Below the pieces are notes generated by a model. That model saw only the letters and a program-made list of their open reading frames with translations, had not been told where the DNA came from and did not search any database. From Mucor racemosus (Eukaryota; Mucoromycota; Mucoromycetes; Mucorales; Mucoraceae): DNA of 64,000 nt. Shown piece by piece: positions 10,526 to 21,600 of the stretch. Within the stretch, counting starts at the first letter, position 1; the number at the start of each line of letters is the position of its first letter. The stretch is taken from NCBI GenBank assembly GCA_027405735.1, contig JAPEHQ010000018.1, forward strand, positions 1 to 64,000, read 5' to 3'. A program made the translations under genes and the position numbers.

Positions 10526-10879
10526 ACTTTGTATTGAAGAATCATTATAAACAATATCTTCTATTAAATTACCCATGTCATCGTCAATCATTTCTTCATC
10601 TTGAGTTTCAAGGTTATTTTCGGTATAAATATAATCCATTTCATTGTCATTTCTTCCTCCAGCATTATCGTCACCTGTATCTTCATCAACAACTGCCTCT
10701 TGTGTAGCAGTAGCAAAAACAATGGGGGCTGATAGACTACTCTGGTTGGCTTCCTCACCTGCGTCAGATCTCTCAATCAACCGTTGTAACCTTTCCATTT
10801 CATGCATTTTTTCATGCTTTTTAACGTCAACCTGCAAAACTTTCTGATTGCAATTAGGCTCTGAGCAAATATAAACCAT
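10526..10879 (-). pseudogene. OrsD-like gene, isolated first exon (copy 3)
   Basis: Starts with ATG at 10,879 and opens with a C2H2-like finger, CSEPNC...H...H, within the first 26 residues. An acidic Asp/Glu-rich linker resembling the same region of copy 1 follows. The frame is open for about 118 codons and is then cut at junction motif A, so no downstream exon is present. It may represent the true N-terminus of the family. Its upstream side lies in the left arm of the long inverted repeat. A separate short gene is possible but less likely. Confidence 0.5.
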
Positions 10880-10888
10880 TTTATAAGT

Positions 10889-11530
10889 GATGTTATTTAA
10901 TATATAAAAAAATAAATAAAGAGTATAAAGAAATAAATGTAGTAGAAGTATGATTATAATCAGTTACGGAGGTTTTTTTTATAAAAGACTTCTGAAGATT
11001 TAAAATAATTGAAAAAGTATGAGGGTATTTATAATGATTTGGAGAACTTGGATACCATCAGACTTGAAACTTGAATGGATTTATATTTAGTAATCTTCTA
11101 GTTTTGAGTACATTGTTATTGATTTAATATTTTAAGGAGTAAATCATGTAGAGCATTGGCCATAATGTGATTGATATCAAGTGTGACAATATCGACCTTT
11201 TGGGAAATGGTTTTTTGTTTATTATTGTTATATCTCTTTTATGCAACCTTGAATTAAGGAGTAAGTTTTACATGTTTGAATCTTATTTATTGTATTGATA
11301 CTGCAACTTCAATATAGATGAGTAGTTGACTAAATTGATATCTTTGTTTATTATTATTATTAATTTGGATAGAATCCTGTTTTGATATGTATGCCATTTG
11401 TACAATTGATTGCACCGTGATCAAGGGGGGTGCTATCATCTACACCACATGTATGATTCAAAAAGGTATTTCATATTTTTATCATGCGTTTGTTATTGTG
11501 TTCAATTGAAGCGTTTGTTTGCTATTGTTG
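10889..11530 (+). repeat. Left arm of long inverted repeat
   Basis: Matches the reverse complement of 12,975-13,603. Shared phrases include GTATGAGGGTATTTATA, GACCTTTTGGGAAATGGTT, GTGCTATCATCTACAC and TGTGTTCAATTGAAGCG. The outer edge is near GATGTTATTTA and the inner edge near 11,530, where similarity stops. A 30-codon Cys-containing open stretch in this arm is conserved in the other arm. Confidence 0.85.
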
Positions 11531-11744
11531 TTCCGCTGCAATAAGAACTGATATTTTCACTAAGGGCGTAATATTTATACTAATTATACACCTGAAACTA
11601 AACCAAGCATCTGTTGAGAATACATGTAATGTGATTCATAACAAATTGGATGGTTTTTGTTCAACTTAAATATATTTTATTCTCAGAGGTAGTAATAATA
11701 TTCTCTTCGTCTACTGTGCATACTACAACTTTTATTGAATAACT

Positions 11745-12669
11745 ATGAAAGTTAGAAATAGAGCATCATCACCTAATAGATCGGAAGCCGATCAATCAAC
11801 AGAGACATCATCAAGTACCAATGTCATGCAGGGTTTCTCGGACGCCCAGGAATCTTTTCAAACAAATATGTTGAATTGTATGACAAAGGAATTAGAGAAT
11901 CAAGAAGAAATGATGGTTCAACAAAAAAAAATCCAAGAAGAATTATCTAAACTAAGAACAGATTTCGAAGATTTCGAAACAAATCTCGAACAAACAAACA
12001 ACAACGTAATGTCATCAGCCTCAAACGCTGCAGAAGGCATTCCAAAGATTGATGATGATAGAGGAAAAGCATTGAAGGAGCTGTTCCAAGAACAGCTGCC
12101 ATTAGATGATGAAGAAAGTAGAGATGATTTACTGAAAGTCTTTAGAAAATCCTCCAAATCAGTCATCGATGCTTATGTCATGAACAATGACAAAGGATGC
12201 CTCACATGGAAAGAAATTAGTGGTCCAGAAAGGGTAAAACTTTTCAATGCTACTGCTGTTCATGCACTTGGAAGTGATAGCCGGTTATCATTTATTAACA
12301 ATTGCTTTGGCAAATGGGCATACGAATATGTGTTACAACCTCAATGGACACAAAAAACAAAACATAATCGAAAAACATTGTAACTATAATGCCACTAATA
12401 ATTGATATCATTGTTTTTAATTAATTTTACTAACCAATCCATTTCCAAACATTAGTCAAACGCAACAACAAGAACAACAATTACAGCAACAACATCAACA
12501 GTTACAGCAACAGCAACAACAAGAATTGCAGGAATCACAAAAGCAGAAACAGCAATCATCATCAAGATCCCCATTACCAAGACCCTCATCACCAAGACCC
12601 TCATCACCAAAACCCTCATCACCAAAACCAAGACAAAGAGGACGAAAAAGAAGAAGAACAACAAAATAA
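11745..12669 (+). CDS. Coiled-coil, Gln-rich basic protein inside the inverted-repeat element
   Basis: Exon 1 (11,745-12,379) and exon 2 (12,456-12,669) join in frame across an intron (GTAACT...TACTAACC...ATTAG) to 282 residues. Residues ~1-30 are Ser/Thr-rich, ~35-90 a heptad-like coiled coil, ~100-205 a helical domain with a DLLKVFRKSSKSV stretch and conserved-looking Trp/Cys. A Gln-rich segment (~212-240), a repeated RPSSP/KPSSP proline-serine stretch and a basic end RQRGRKRRR follow. This suggests a nucleic-acid-associated protein; no catalytic motif is visible. It is the only substantial gene between the inverted arms, so it may be the element's own protein. Family not recognised. Confidence 0.6.
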
Positions 12670-12739
12670 TCAATACCATGATACTGTAATAAAATACTAA
12701 TTAAAAATACTTCTATTAAATAAAATATATTATTGGGAT

Positions 12740-12900
12740 TTGTGGTCATGTAAAATAATGTAAAACTCATGTAATTTCATGTAAGCTCTAAATCTACATA
12801 AGGGTAGCGTAAATTTTAAGTAACCTCCAAATTTACACCATTTTAATGTAAATAAAGTGTAAATCCCAAATTTACACCATTTTAGTGTATGCAGTGGAAT
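12740..12900. repeat. GTGTAAA/TTTACAC repeats
   Basis: Clustered inverted phrases: GTAAATAAAGTGTAAATCCC and AATTTACACCATTTTA. Related phrases occur outside the right arm at 13,612-13,720, which suggests element-edge or protein-binding repeats. Confidence 0.5.
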
Positions 12901-12974
12901 TACATACTAAAAACGCTTGATAAAATAAAACAACCTAAATTTCAAGTGTCGCTCATAAAATATGATGCCACTTG

Positions 12975-13603
12975 AAATGTGAACAACGATAATAAACAAA
13001 CGCTTCAATTGAACACAATAACAAACGCATGCTAAAAATATGAAATACCCTTTTTGAACCATACATGTCGTGTAGATGATAGCACCCTTGATCACGGCGC
13101 AATCAATTACACAAATGACATATATATCAAAACAGGATTCTATCCAAATCAATAATGATAATAAACAAAGATATCAATTTAGTCAACTACTCATCTATAT
13201 CGTAGTTGCACTATCAATATAAATAAGATTCAAGCATATAAAAACTACCCCTTAAAAATCAAGGTTACATAAAATAGATATAACAGAAATAAACAAAAAC
13301 AACCATTTCCCAAAAGGTCGATATTGTCACACTTGACATACAATCCCTTATGGTCAATGCTCTATACAATTTACCCCTTAAAATATCAAATCAATAACAA
13401 TGTACTCAAAACTGGAAGATTACTAAATATACATCCATTCAAGTCTGATGGTATCCAAGTTCTCCAAATCACTATAAATACCCTCATACTTTTCAATTAT
13501 TTTAACTCTTCAGAAATCTTTTGTAATAAAAACTTTAGCTGATTATAATTGTATTTCTACTGCTTTTATTTTTATATTTTTTTTATTTTAGTAAATAACA
13601 TCG
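12975..13603 (-). repeat. Right arm of long inverted repeat
   Basis: Inverted copy of 10,889-11,530, with roughly nine in ten bases matching by eye and many small indels. Together the arms enclose about 1.4 kb including the coiled-coil gene. A TTTACACTG / TTCCCAGAGTGTG border lies just outside, at 13,685-13,725. Confidence 0.85.
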
Positions 13604-13739
13604 TAATTTACTGCAGTGTAAATAAAGTGTAAACCCCAAGTAACCCTAAAAATTAAATTTTTACACCAAATTCGTGTAAACTCCGCTTTACACTGTTTTA
13701 CACTTTTCTTTCCCAGAGTGTGAAAAAATGATCGAAAAA

Positions 13740-14990
13740 TCATCCAAAACACAAAATTGTTTTAATGCTCTACATGAACTGTAAAGTAAGTCCACCTAGT
13801 GTATTAAATAGTTTTTGTAGAGTTTTGGATTCTGCATCTACCTAAATAAAAATCAAACAAATGTTTTACGTTAAATGTTGTGTAAAATACGATTGAAACT
13901 TTGGAGGTTTTTTGAAGATACGCATCACTTTGTATAAATACATTTCAAATATAAATAATGGATATAATGTAGAAAATTATTATCTATCGATCGAGTCATT
14001 GCTGAGCCTTTTATCTGCATTTTTCATAGAGAAAACGAGATTTTTGTCGATTTTTTTTCAAATTCAGAATTTGGGATAAGGGTATATAAGGGAAAAGTTG
14101 AAGCTAGAAACAAAGATATTCCTTGATTCACATTTTCGAGGATATCTCTACGAAAAATTAATATTTTAAAAAAAACCTAAATTGGGTCCAAGAGAGCTCA
14201 ACGAGATTGATGATATATTTCATGAACCTGTCAAGCTTAATCTATTATTATACTACTATCCTAAACATATCACACATTATTACCTTATCCGAATTGCATA
14301 TCAATCTCCAGCTTATGCAAGACATTCTATTACTACCCGCACTGCGGCACAACCAATGGCCACATTACAATATCAACTTACTCGCATTCAAGTTATAGAG
14401 TAATTCAGTAACACTGTGTCCCTGAAGTCTAGTTCATGAAAGGAACTAGACTCTTGAATACTTTAGTATAAATAACCATCTTATTTTCATAATTCCTTTT
14501 ATTTCTTCGTCAGTTCTCCTCATCATTTCCCTTATTATATATTCTGAAATAAACCCTAACATAACAAATAAGTCTTTGTCTGTGTCTCTTGCCCCTTATA
14601 TAATATAACCCTGATAATATAAATGCAAAAAAGAATGCTGCTCAATATAAAAAATATTTTGAAATCTACTACAGAAATTTCAAAAAAAATGAAAAATAAA
14701 ATAAAAATGCTCAGAATTTTTTTATAATGAAATATGTTATAAAGTGCTTTAAAAAAAGTAAGTTTTGTTATTAGAAAGTGTTAGTATAGCTTAATTATTT
14801 CTAGAGATATGAAGCCTCAAAGTTTTCAATTCTTTAGCAATGGAATGTGGATACGCGTAAAAATATGAAACATTAGCATTCAAAAGTTAATACCACCTGC
14901 AAAAAGTAGGATATTTCCGGATACTCATTTTTGGGTTAAAGTTAAACATCTCAGGTACATTGGTATATACTTTTTTCTTGGTGTTACTTA
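13740..14990 (+). repeat. Dispersed repeat family C, copy 1 (interrupted)
   Basis: 13,740-14,221 and 14,620-14,990 match, in opposite orientation, 34,500-35,460 and 44,250-45,240 (phrases TTGGGTCCAAGAGAGCTCA, GATGCTGCTCAAT, GAAATATGTTATA). The middle is split by an insertion. No intact gene. Confidence 0.75.
14222..14620. mobile_element. ~400-bp insertion in repeat family C, LTR-like
   Basis: The unbroken copies at 34.9 and 44.7 kb read TTGATGATATGAATATAG. Here the sequence is split, with TGATGATAT on the left and TGATAATAT on the right, a possible 9-bp target duplication with one mismatch. Inside are TATA-like TTTAGTATAAATAACC and AATAAA-like signals, which recall a solo LTR, but clear TG...CA ends are not seen. 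Class uncertain. Confidence 0.4.
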
Positions 14991-15832
14991 GTGAAAAAAA
15001 AATAGAGTAGGAATAAAAAGTTGGATCCAGTTTTTAAGGGAAAAGTATTTATTTTACGCGTTTTTCAAGTCTTTTATGTGATATAATGTAAATTTGGAAA
15101 CATGCAGCATAATGCAACCAATTTATATCCAATTAACAATGTCTAAGGTATATACTCATTGTAATGGGAGTTCATTTCAATCTATAATAATTAATCGAGA
15201 ACGAGTCTACTTACTGCCATTAGTAGATGTTGTAAATAGCAGGTTGATCTATCCTAACTGTATAGATCAAAGATCACAAATTGAACCTAGAAAACCCGTA
15301 TATATCGTAAATATCACTCCTTTTTAAACCAAAATACATTTATTTAAAAAGATATACAGCTAGCTGCTATCAACTTTCAATTTGTAGCATCCAAGCCTAG
15401 GATAATTCCCAAACTTTTTCCGATTTTAGAAGCGTTAGTTTTCGAAAAGCCAATGAATATGTTAAAATCATATTAATTTTAAAAACAAGACCTTTGGTAA
15501 TACGACTCTTTCATCTGGCTGCCCAAAATAATCGTAAATCTATTTACTCATGACCTAAACTTCAAAGAAAGTACTAGCAGATAAACCATTTTGTATATAC
15601 TTTTCAAAATGTGGTTATTTTCCATTTAGTTTACTGTTCCATGAGTGGATATGTTACATTTCGAGCACACTGCTCAACCAAAAAGAACGAGTGGCCCAAA
15701 GTGACGTTGAATAATCATTTGTTCCCGCACACACAGTGCTTGTATATTGTCATACCATTCAATCTTTTCACCTTTTTCTTCGATAAAAGAGAAAGAAAAA
15801 AACTTTAGGGGGCAATAACAGAAAATATAGAA
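14991..15832. other. AT-rich intergenic region
   Basis: No gene I can support. A 77-codon frame at 15,094-15,327 has no recognisable motif and no splice continuation. Upstream of elongin A there is a purine-rich stretch (15,780-15,810). Confidence 0.5.
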
Positions 15833-17192
15833 ATGTCCAATACAGTCAAATCATTAGTTGTTTCTTGCCAAGATATCTTGACAAAACACTTGGATGGTAA
15901 ATACAAAGAATAACGTATAATCGAGTACATTTTATGCTAAAAGATTTCTCTAGTTCTCTCTGAAGTTGGTTGTGTTCCATATTCACTTTTAAAGGATTCA
16001 CTTGTTCACGCAACCCCACAACAACTGTACAAAATCGAAAAAGTAAATCCGGTAAGTTTATTTTTGTATGTATAAGAATGCTTCATATTGATAGCACTTT
16101 TGATCAAAGGATATTGCCGCAGAGTCAGATGGTAAATTAACAAAAATCATTGCATCAGCATTAACTTTAAATTAACACAAATGGTTCAACTTAGAATTAT
16201 GGCTCAATCATTGTTTAACATACAAAGATATTCGAGAAGATTACTACGAACAAGGTTTATATCGTGACCCCAAGAGATGGCGAGAATTATACTTGGTAAA
16301 CAATCTATATTGAATCACAAAAAAAAAAAAAAAAAAAGATCATCTCCATATCTAATCGCTTTTTCGTATAGAATCGCTACAAAGAAAATGAGAAAAAACG
16401 GCTATTAATCAAGCAAAAAGTAAAAAGTCAATATAGCAAGATTCAAAATGAAAAAGAAAAGAGGTCTATTAAAGTATTACATGGCGTTGTTCCAACGACT
16501 GGTAAACGATCATATGAATCAGCCAGTAAGTTTATTTCAAATGCAAATCTTCTTTCATTTACACAAAAATACACACAATTAGGGCGATCTACAATGAGTA
16601 AACTTTTTCAACAAACAAAAAAGGAGACGGATAAAGTGTTAGTATAGTAAATTAGATGGATCGATGACTGACTGACTGACTTGACTAACGTATAATTAGT
16701 GCATCGATTTATCATCAAAAACGTCCTACACCATCTACAATGCCAGCATCTTTTCATAAACAATCATCTTCTTCATCCACTGTAATCAGAGTACCTAAAC
16801 CAGCATCTCAGTTAACACAAGCTTATCAATCATATCAATCGAAATACCCGAGACTCCATTCACCACCACCGCCTGCTCCATTAATAGCACCTAGACCACA
16901 AACCGCAATTTCTGAAGAGAGATATCATAAAAGGCCAAAGGTGTGAGGAAAAAGATAACAAACCAAACTCAAAAACTCAATAATTTGTTTTTTTTTTCTA
17001 GATGATGGATGATAAAAATCAAAGTGAAAAGAGAAAGAAACCTGCTGCTATGGTCAACTTTAATATATTTAATGAGGTATGTGCACATCATGTCAGTTTC
17101 AAGTGTAAATTGTTAATATATGTTCCACATGATGTAGCTTTCTTGAATAGAATAAAGAAAAGCCAACAGAGAAAATCACGATATCTTCATAA
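15833..17192 (+). CDS. ELA1: Elongin A (RNA polymerase II transcription factor SIII subunit A)
   Basis: Nine exons: 15,833-15,896; 15,954-16,051; 16,110-16,131; 16,195-16,295; 16,372-16,525; 16,583-16,637; 16,700-16,940; 17,002-17,076; 17,151-17,192. They give 283 residues, all joins in frame with GT-AG introns. The N-terminal half matches the elongin-A domain: VPYSLLKDSLVHATPQQL, YKIEKVNP, then ELWLNHC and the DPKRWRELY motif near residue 90, followed by a Lys-rich helix. The C-terminal half is Ser/Pro-rich and low complexity, as in other fungal Ela1. Elongin A works with elongin C and cullin 3 in ubiquitylating stalled Pol II. The last two exons are the least certain. Confidence 0.88.
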
Positions 17193-17507
17193 TTTGAACC
17201 ATGTTACTGATCAAATTTTGTCATACAACGCAGAATATTCGAAATTATAAGCAAGTTTGATTCAAAGAGGATTGTATTGTGGGTGATGATGACGGATTTG
17301 ACAATTATGTATGTTATATACATTAATTTTGCGAATTAGTAGCTGGTTGCTATGTAAATTTTCAGTGCCTGGTTATTATGTTCCTGGTTGCTATGGCAAC
17401 GATCAAAAACCTTTAGATTGACAAGAGTTATGATATATATTTATTCATACTATATTTTATATATAGAGTTTAATAAAGGTTTTTTATATGATTTTTTATA
17501 TATATTA

Positions 17508-17547
<40 letters not shown>

Positions 17548-17632
17548 AGAGAGAAGGAGAGAGAGATGCATAGGATTAATTGTTTTTTTTGTGCGAGTTT
17601 TTTTCTTGTTAAAATGGAGCTTCCATTTCTTT
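17193..17632. other. Convergent intergenic region with (GA)n microsatellite
   Basis: Lies between the 3' ends of elongin A and H2A.Z. A GAGA tract occupies about 17,511-17,566. No gene seen. Confidence 0.7.
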
Positions 17633-18219
17633 TTACATCTTCTTTCCAATCTTTGTGTTTCCAATAAGAGACTTATGAATATGAGGAAGAACACCACCTC
17701 CAGCAATAGTAGCTTTGATGAGCGCGTCAAGTTCTTCATCACCACGGATAGCCAATTGCAAATGTCTGGGTGTAATACGCTTTACTTTAAGATCCTTGGT
17801 AGCATTACCGGCTAATTCAAGAACTTCAGCTGTAAGATATTCAAGAATAGCAGCAGTGTAAACAGCAGCCTTTGCGCCAACGCGTGCATTGCTGTTTCCC
17901 TTTGCTTTTAAATAACGATGAATACGACCTACAGGGAACTAGATAGAAATGATTTATAAAGATATGAAAATTTGTTGAGTAAAACATTGATATTTCTCTG
18001 ATATAAATGTCTAATATCTACCTGGAGACCTGATCTAGCACTTTGAGATAAAGCAGGTACTTTATCGTTATGATCTTTCTTGTTGATGTGATTGTCAGGT
18101 GCAGTATCAGCCTAATGAAGAAACAAGGAAAAAAAAACAGAAAAAAAAAAAAAAAAAAAAAAGATTAATACACTTTTAAAGGATTTTTATACATTTTTAT
18201 GTTGAACTACTCGTACCAT
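17633..18219 (-). CDS. HTZ1: Histone H2A.Z variant
   Basis: Exons 18,219-18,217 (ATG only), 18,111-18,022 and 17,938-17,633 join to 132 residues. The histone fold reads [18 protein letters not shown], then [37 protein letters not shown], and the H2A.Z hallmark [20 protein letters not shown]. The extended acidic patch and GGGV loop separate it from canonical H2A. H2A.Z replaces H2A at promoters and is deposited by SWR1. The N-terminal tail ([17 protein letters not shown]) is unusually acidic and Asn-rich, without the usual GGKGK acetylation sites. The single-codon first exon rests on the absence of another in-frame ATG and a GTACGA donor. Confidence 0.92.
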
Positions 18220-18679
18220 TATGTTTATATATATAAAATATCAATTAAAAAGTGCTCTTTTTTATTTTTTTATAATATATTAGTGATATTATTTATTTCC
18301 CTAATGTAGTGAGAAAGAAAAAGAAAAGAAAAGAAAAGGAAAAGGGAAAAAAAAAAAAAAAAAAAATGAAAAAAAATTGTTATAAAACGCGCCTTTTTGC
18401 TTCGCTGATTGGAAAAATGGATAATAATAATTAGGGTAATGAAGCGATTAGAGAGAGAGAGAGAGGGGGGGGGGGGAGGAGGGACACAGATTATAGTGCC
18501 GCTTTCTCTCTTGGGTTACAGATGATTAAAGAAGGAGCTACTTTTAAGATGATTTCATTTTCGTACTACATGAAATATGGTTATTTTTTGAGGGAAAATC
18601 TATTTCTATTTCTATTCTTTTTTTCTTTCTTCTCTTTTTTTTCATTTTATAGCCATTTTTTAAAGTAGAAAATATTAAG
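18220..18679. promoter_or_regulatory. Divergent promoter region, H2A.Z / myosin I
   Basis: About 460 bp shared by divergently transcribed genes. It holds an A/G-rich block with an A run (18,310-18,366), a GAGAGAGAG plus G-run tract (18,451-18,482) and a T-rich stretch upstream of the myosin start. No specific factor site is assigned. Confidence 0.5.
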
Positions 18680-21600
18680 ATGGCCAAGGTATTATTACAA
18701 GTATCTATTTATTTGATTAAAGAAAAAGTAACAAAGCATTTTACACATTAGAAATTGTTGGGCAAAAAAGGTGAAAAAAAGGCTATTAAAGCAAATCGTC
18801 CTGTAAGGGCTGATTGGAAAGAAGGCGTTAAAAAGAAACAAGTTGGTGTATCTGATATGACATTGCTTACAAAGATTACAAATGAAGCAATCAATGAGAA
18901 TTTACAAAAGAGATGGCAAAATGCTGAAATTTATGTAAGTACAAGTTTTCTTTTGTTTCATATAGTATAATCTAATTCGTTTATTATAGACTTATATCGG
19001 CCATGTACTCATTAGTGTAAACCCTTTCCGGGATTTAGGCATTTATACAGAAGATGTGTTGGCTAGTTATCGAGGAAAGAATTTATTAGAGGTAAAGTAT
19101 AGGGTGAAAACTCATAAAACACACATATTGAAACTATATTTAGATGTCTCCTCATGTTTTTGCTATCGCTGAATCGTCATATCACCATATGAATAGTTAC
19201 AAGGAGAACCAATGTATTATTATTAGTGGTGAATCTGGTGCTGGTAAAACTGAAGCAGCCAAGAGAATTATGCAATACATTGCTGCTGTTTCTGGCGACG
19301 GACAGAATTCTTCCATCAAAGAAATTAAAGAAATGGTCTTGGCAACAAATCCCTTATTAGAAAGTTTCGGTTGTGCAAAAACGCTTCGAAATGATAACTC
19401 GAGTAGACATGGTAAATATCTAGAAATTCAATTCAATACTCAAGGTGAACCTGTTGGTGCTGTCATTACAAACTACTTGTTAGAAAAGGTATGATAAACT
19501 TGATAGAAATGAAATTTACAGTGTGTAACCAAAAATCTATTTAGACTCGTGTTGTTGGTCAAATTGAAAACGAGAGAAACTTTCATATCTTTTATCAATT
19601 AACAAAAGCAGCACCTCCTGAATATCAACGTAAGTTTTGAAATCAATGATTCTCAAATTACATGGTATTCTAAATTTACTTTATGCACAGAATCCTTTGG
19701 TCTTCAGGGTCCAGAAAGCTTTTTATATACAAGTAAAAGTGGTTGTTTAGATGTTCCAGGTATTAATGATGTGAATGATTTCCAAGAGACCTTGGCAAGT
19801 ATAATTCAGTTTGGATGATTCATGAGGTATATTAATGATTTATATTTATAGAATGCAATGGGTATCATTGGTTTAGAAAAGCATGAGCAAGACGAAATCT
19901 TCAAAATGTTGGCTATAATTCTTTGGTTGGGTAACATTGTTTTTGTTGAAGATGATAATGGAAATGCAGCGATTTCAGATGGAGATGGTAAGATATAGTA
20001 TTGGTAAATGTTTACACAGTCTGACAAATATCTATTGATTATAGTGGCTAATTTCATCGCCTATCTGATGGAGGTGGATGGCGAATCATTATCAAAGGCG
20101 CTTACAAGCCGTATCATGGAAACTCAACGCGGTGGCAGAAGAGGTAGTGTTTATGAAGTTCCACTCAATGTTGTTCAAGCAAAATCTGTACGAGATGCGC
20201 TTTCAAAAACCATTTATGAACGTCTTTTTGAATGGATTGTTACTCGAGTCAATGTATCATTGCAAGCCCGTAGTGCTCATCAATACACTGTTGGTGTTCT
20301 CGATATTTATGGTTTTGAGATTTTTGAAGAAAACAGCTTTGAACAATTGTGTATCAATTATGTCAATGAAAAATTACAACAAATTTTCATTGAATTGACA
20401 CTCAAAGCTGAACAAGAAGAGTATGTTCGAGAGCAAATTCAATGGACCCCCATCAAGTTTTTCAACAACAAGGTAGTATGTGATTTGATTGAAGAGAAGC
20501 GTCCCCCTGGATTGTTTGCTGCTCTTAATGATGCTTGTGCTACTGCTCACGCTGATTCAAGCGCTGCCGATAATTCATTTGTACAACGTTTGGGTTTCTT
20601 GTCTTCCAATCCTCATTTTGAATCTAGAGGTTCCAAGTTTTTGATCCGTCATTATGCTGGTGATGTCTTGTATAATGTAGAAGGAATGACTGATAGAAAC
20701 AAGGATTCCTTGCTCAAGGACTTATTGAATTTGGCTACTGGATCTTCTAACCAATTCATTGCAAATACCCTATTCCCTGAACGTATTGATCCCAATTCTA
20801 AAAAGAGACCCCCTACTGCAGGTGACAAGATCAAAGCTTCTTGTAATACTTTGGTATCAAAGTTAATGCAATGTCATCCAAGTTATATCCGTACTATCAA
20901 ATCCAATGATAATCGAAGTCCTTCTGAATTTGATGAAAAGAGAGTTTTGCATCAAGTTCAATATCTTGGTTTATGTGAAAATATTCGAGTTCGTAGAGCT
21001 GGTTTTGCTTATAGAACAGTAAGTTTGTGATTTATATCAGCACTAGCAAATCATATCTAATCAATACCCTATTAGACTTTTGACAAGTTTGTGGAGCGAT
21101 TCTATTTATTATGTCCTACAACTGGTTACGCTGGTGAATATATTTGGAGCAGAGATGCCATGAGCGGAACATTAGAAATTTTAAAGCATAACAATATCCC
21201 TGCCGAAGAATGGCAAATGGGTACTACTAAAGTATTCATTCGTCATCCTGAAACTGTAAGTTATACTAGTCGTAGTCTTTCAAATAGCTACTGACAGATA
21301 TATACATAGATCTTCGCATTAGAAAATCTTCGAGACAAATACTGGCACAACATGGCTACTCGCATTCAACGTGCTTGGAGAGCATATGTAAGGCACAAGA
21401 TTGAATGTGCCAAGAAGATTCAAAGATTCTGGAGACAAAACAAGTACAATATTGGATATCTTCAAATGCGTGAATATGGCCACCAAATATTAGGAGGGCA
21501 AAAGGAAAGACGTAGATATTCACTTGTTAGTATGAGAAGATTTACTGGAGATTACATGGATATCAAAACAGGTTCTGGTTTATCCACCATGATTAGAAAT

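Noticed and set aside
12452..12770. Val-rich and Cys-rich minus-strand frames opposite the Gln-rich exon
   Set aside because: They are antisense shadows of the CAA/CCA repeats in the real plus-strand exon 12,456-12,669.
15094..15327. 77-codon frame upstream of elongin A
   Set aside because: No motif, no continuation and no upstream promoter signal; likely chance.
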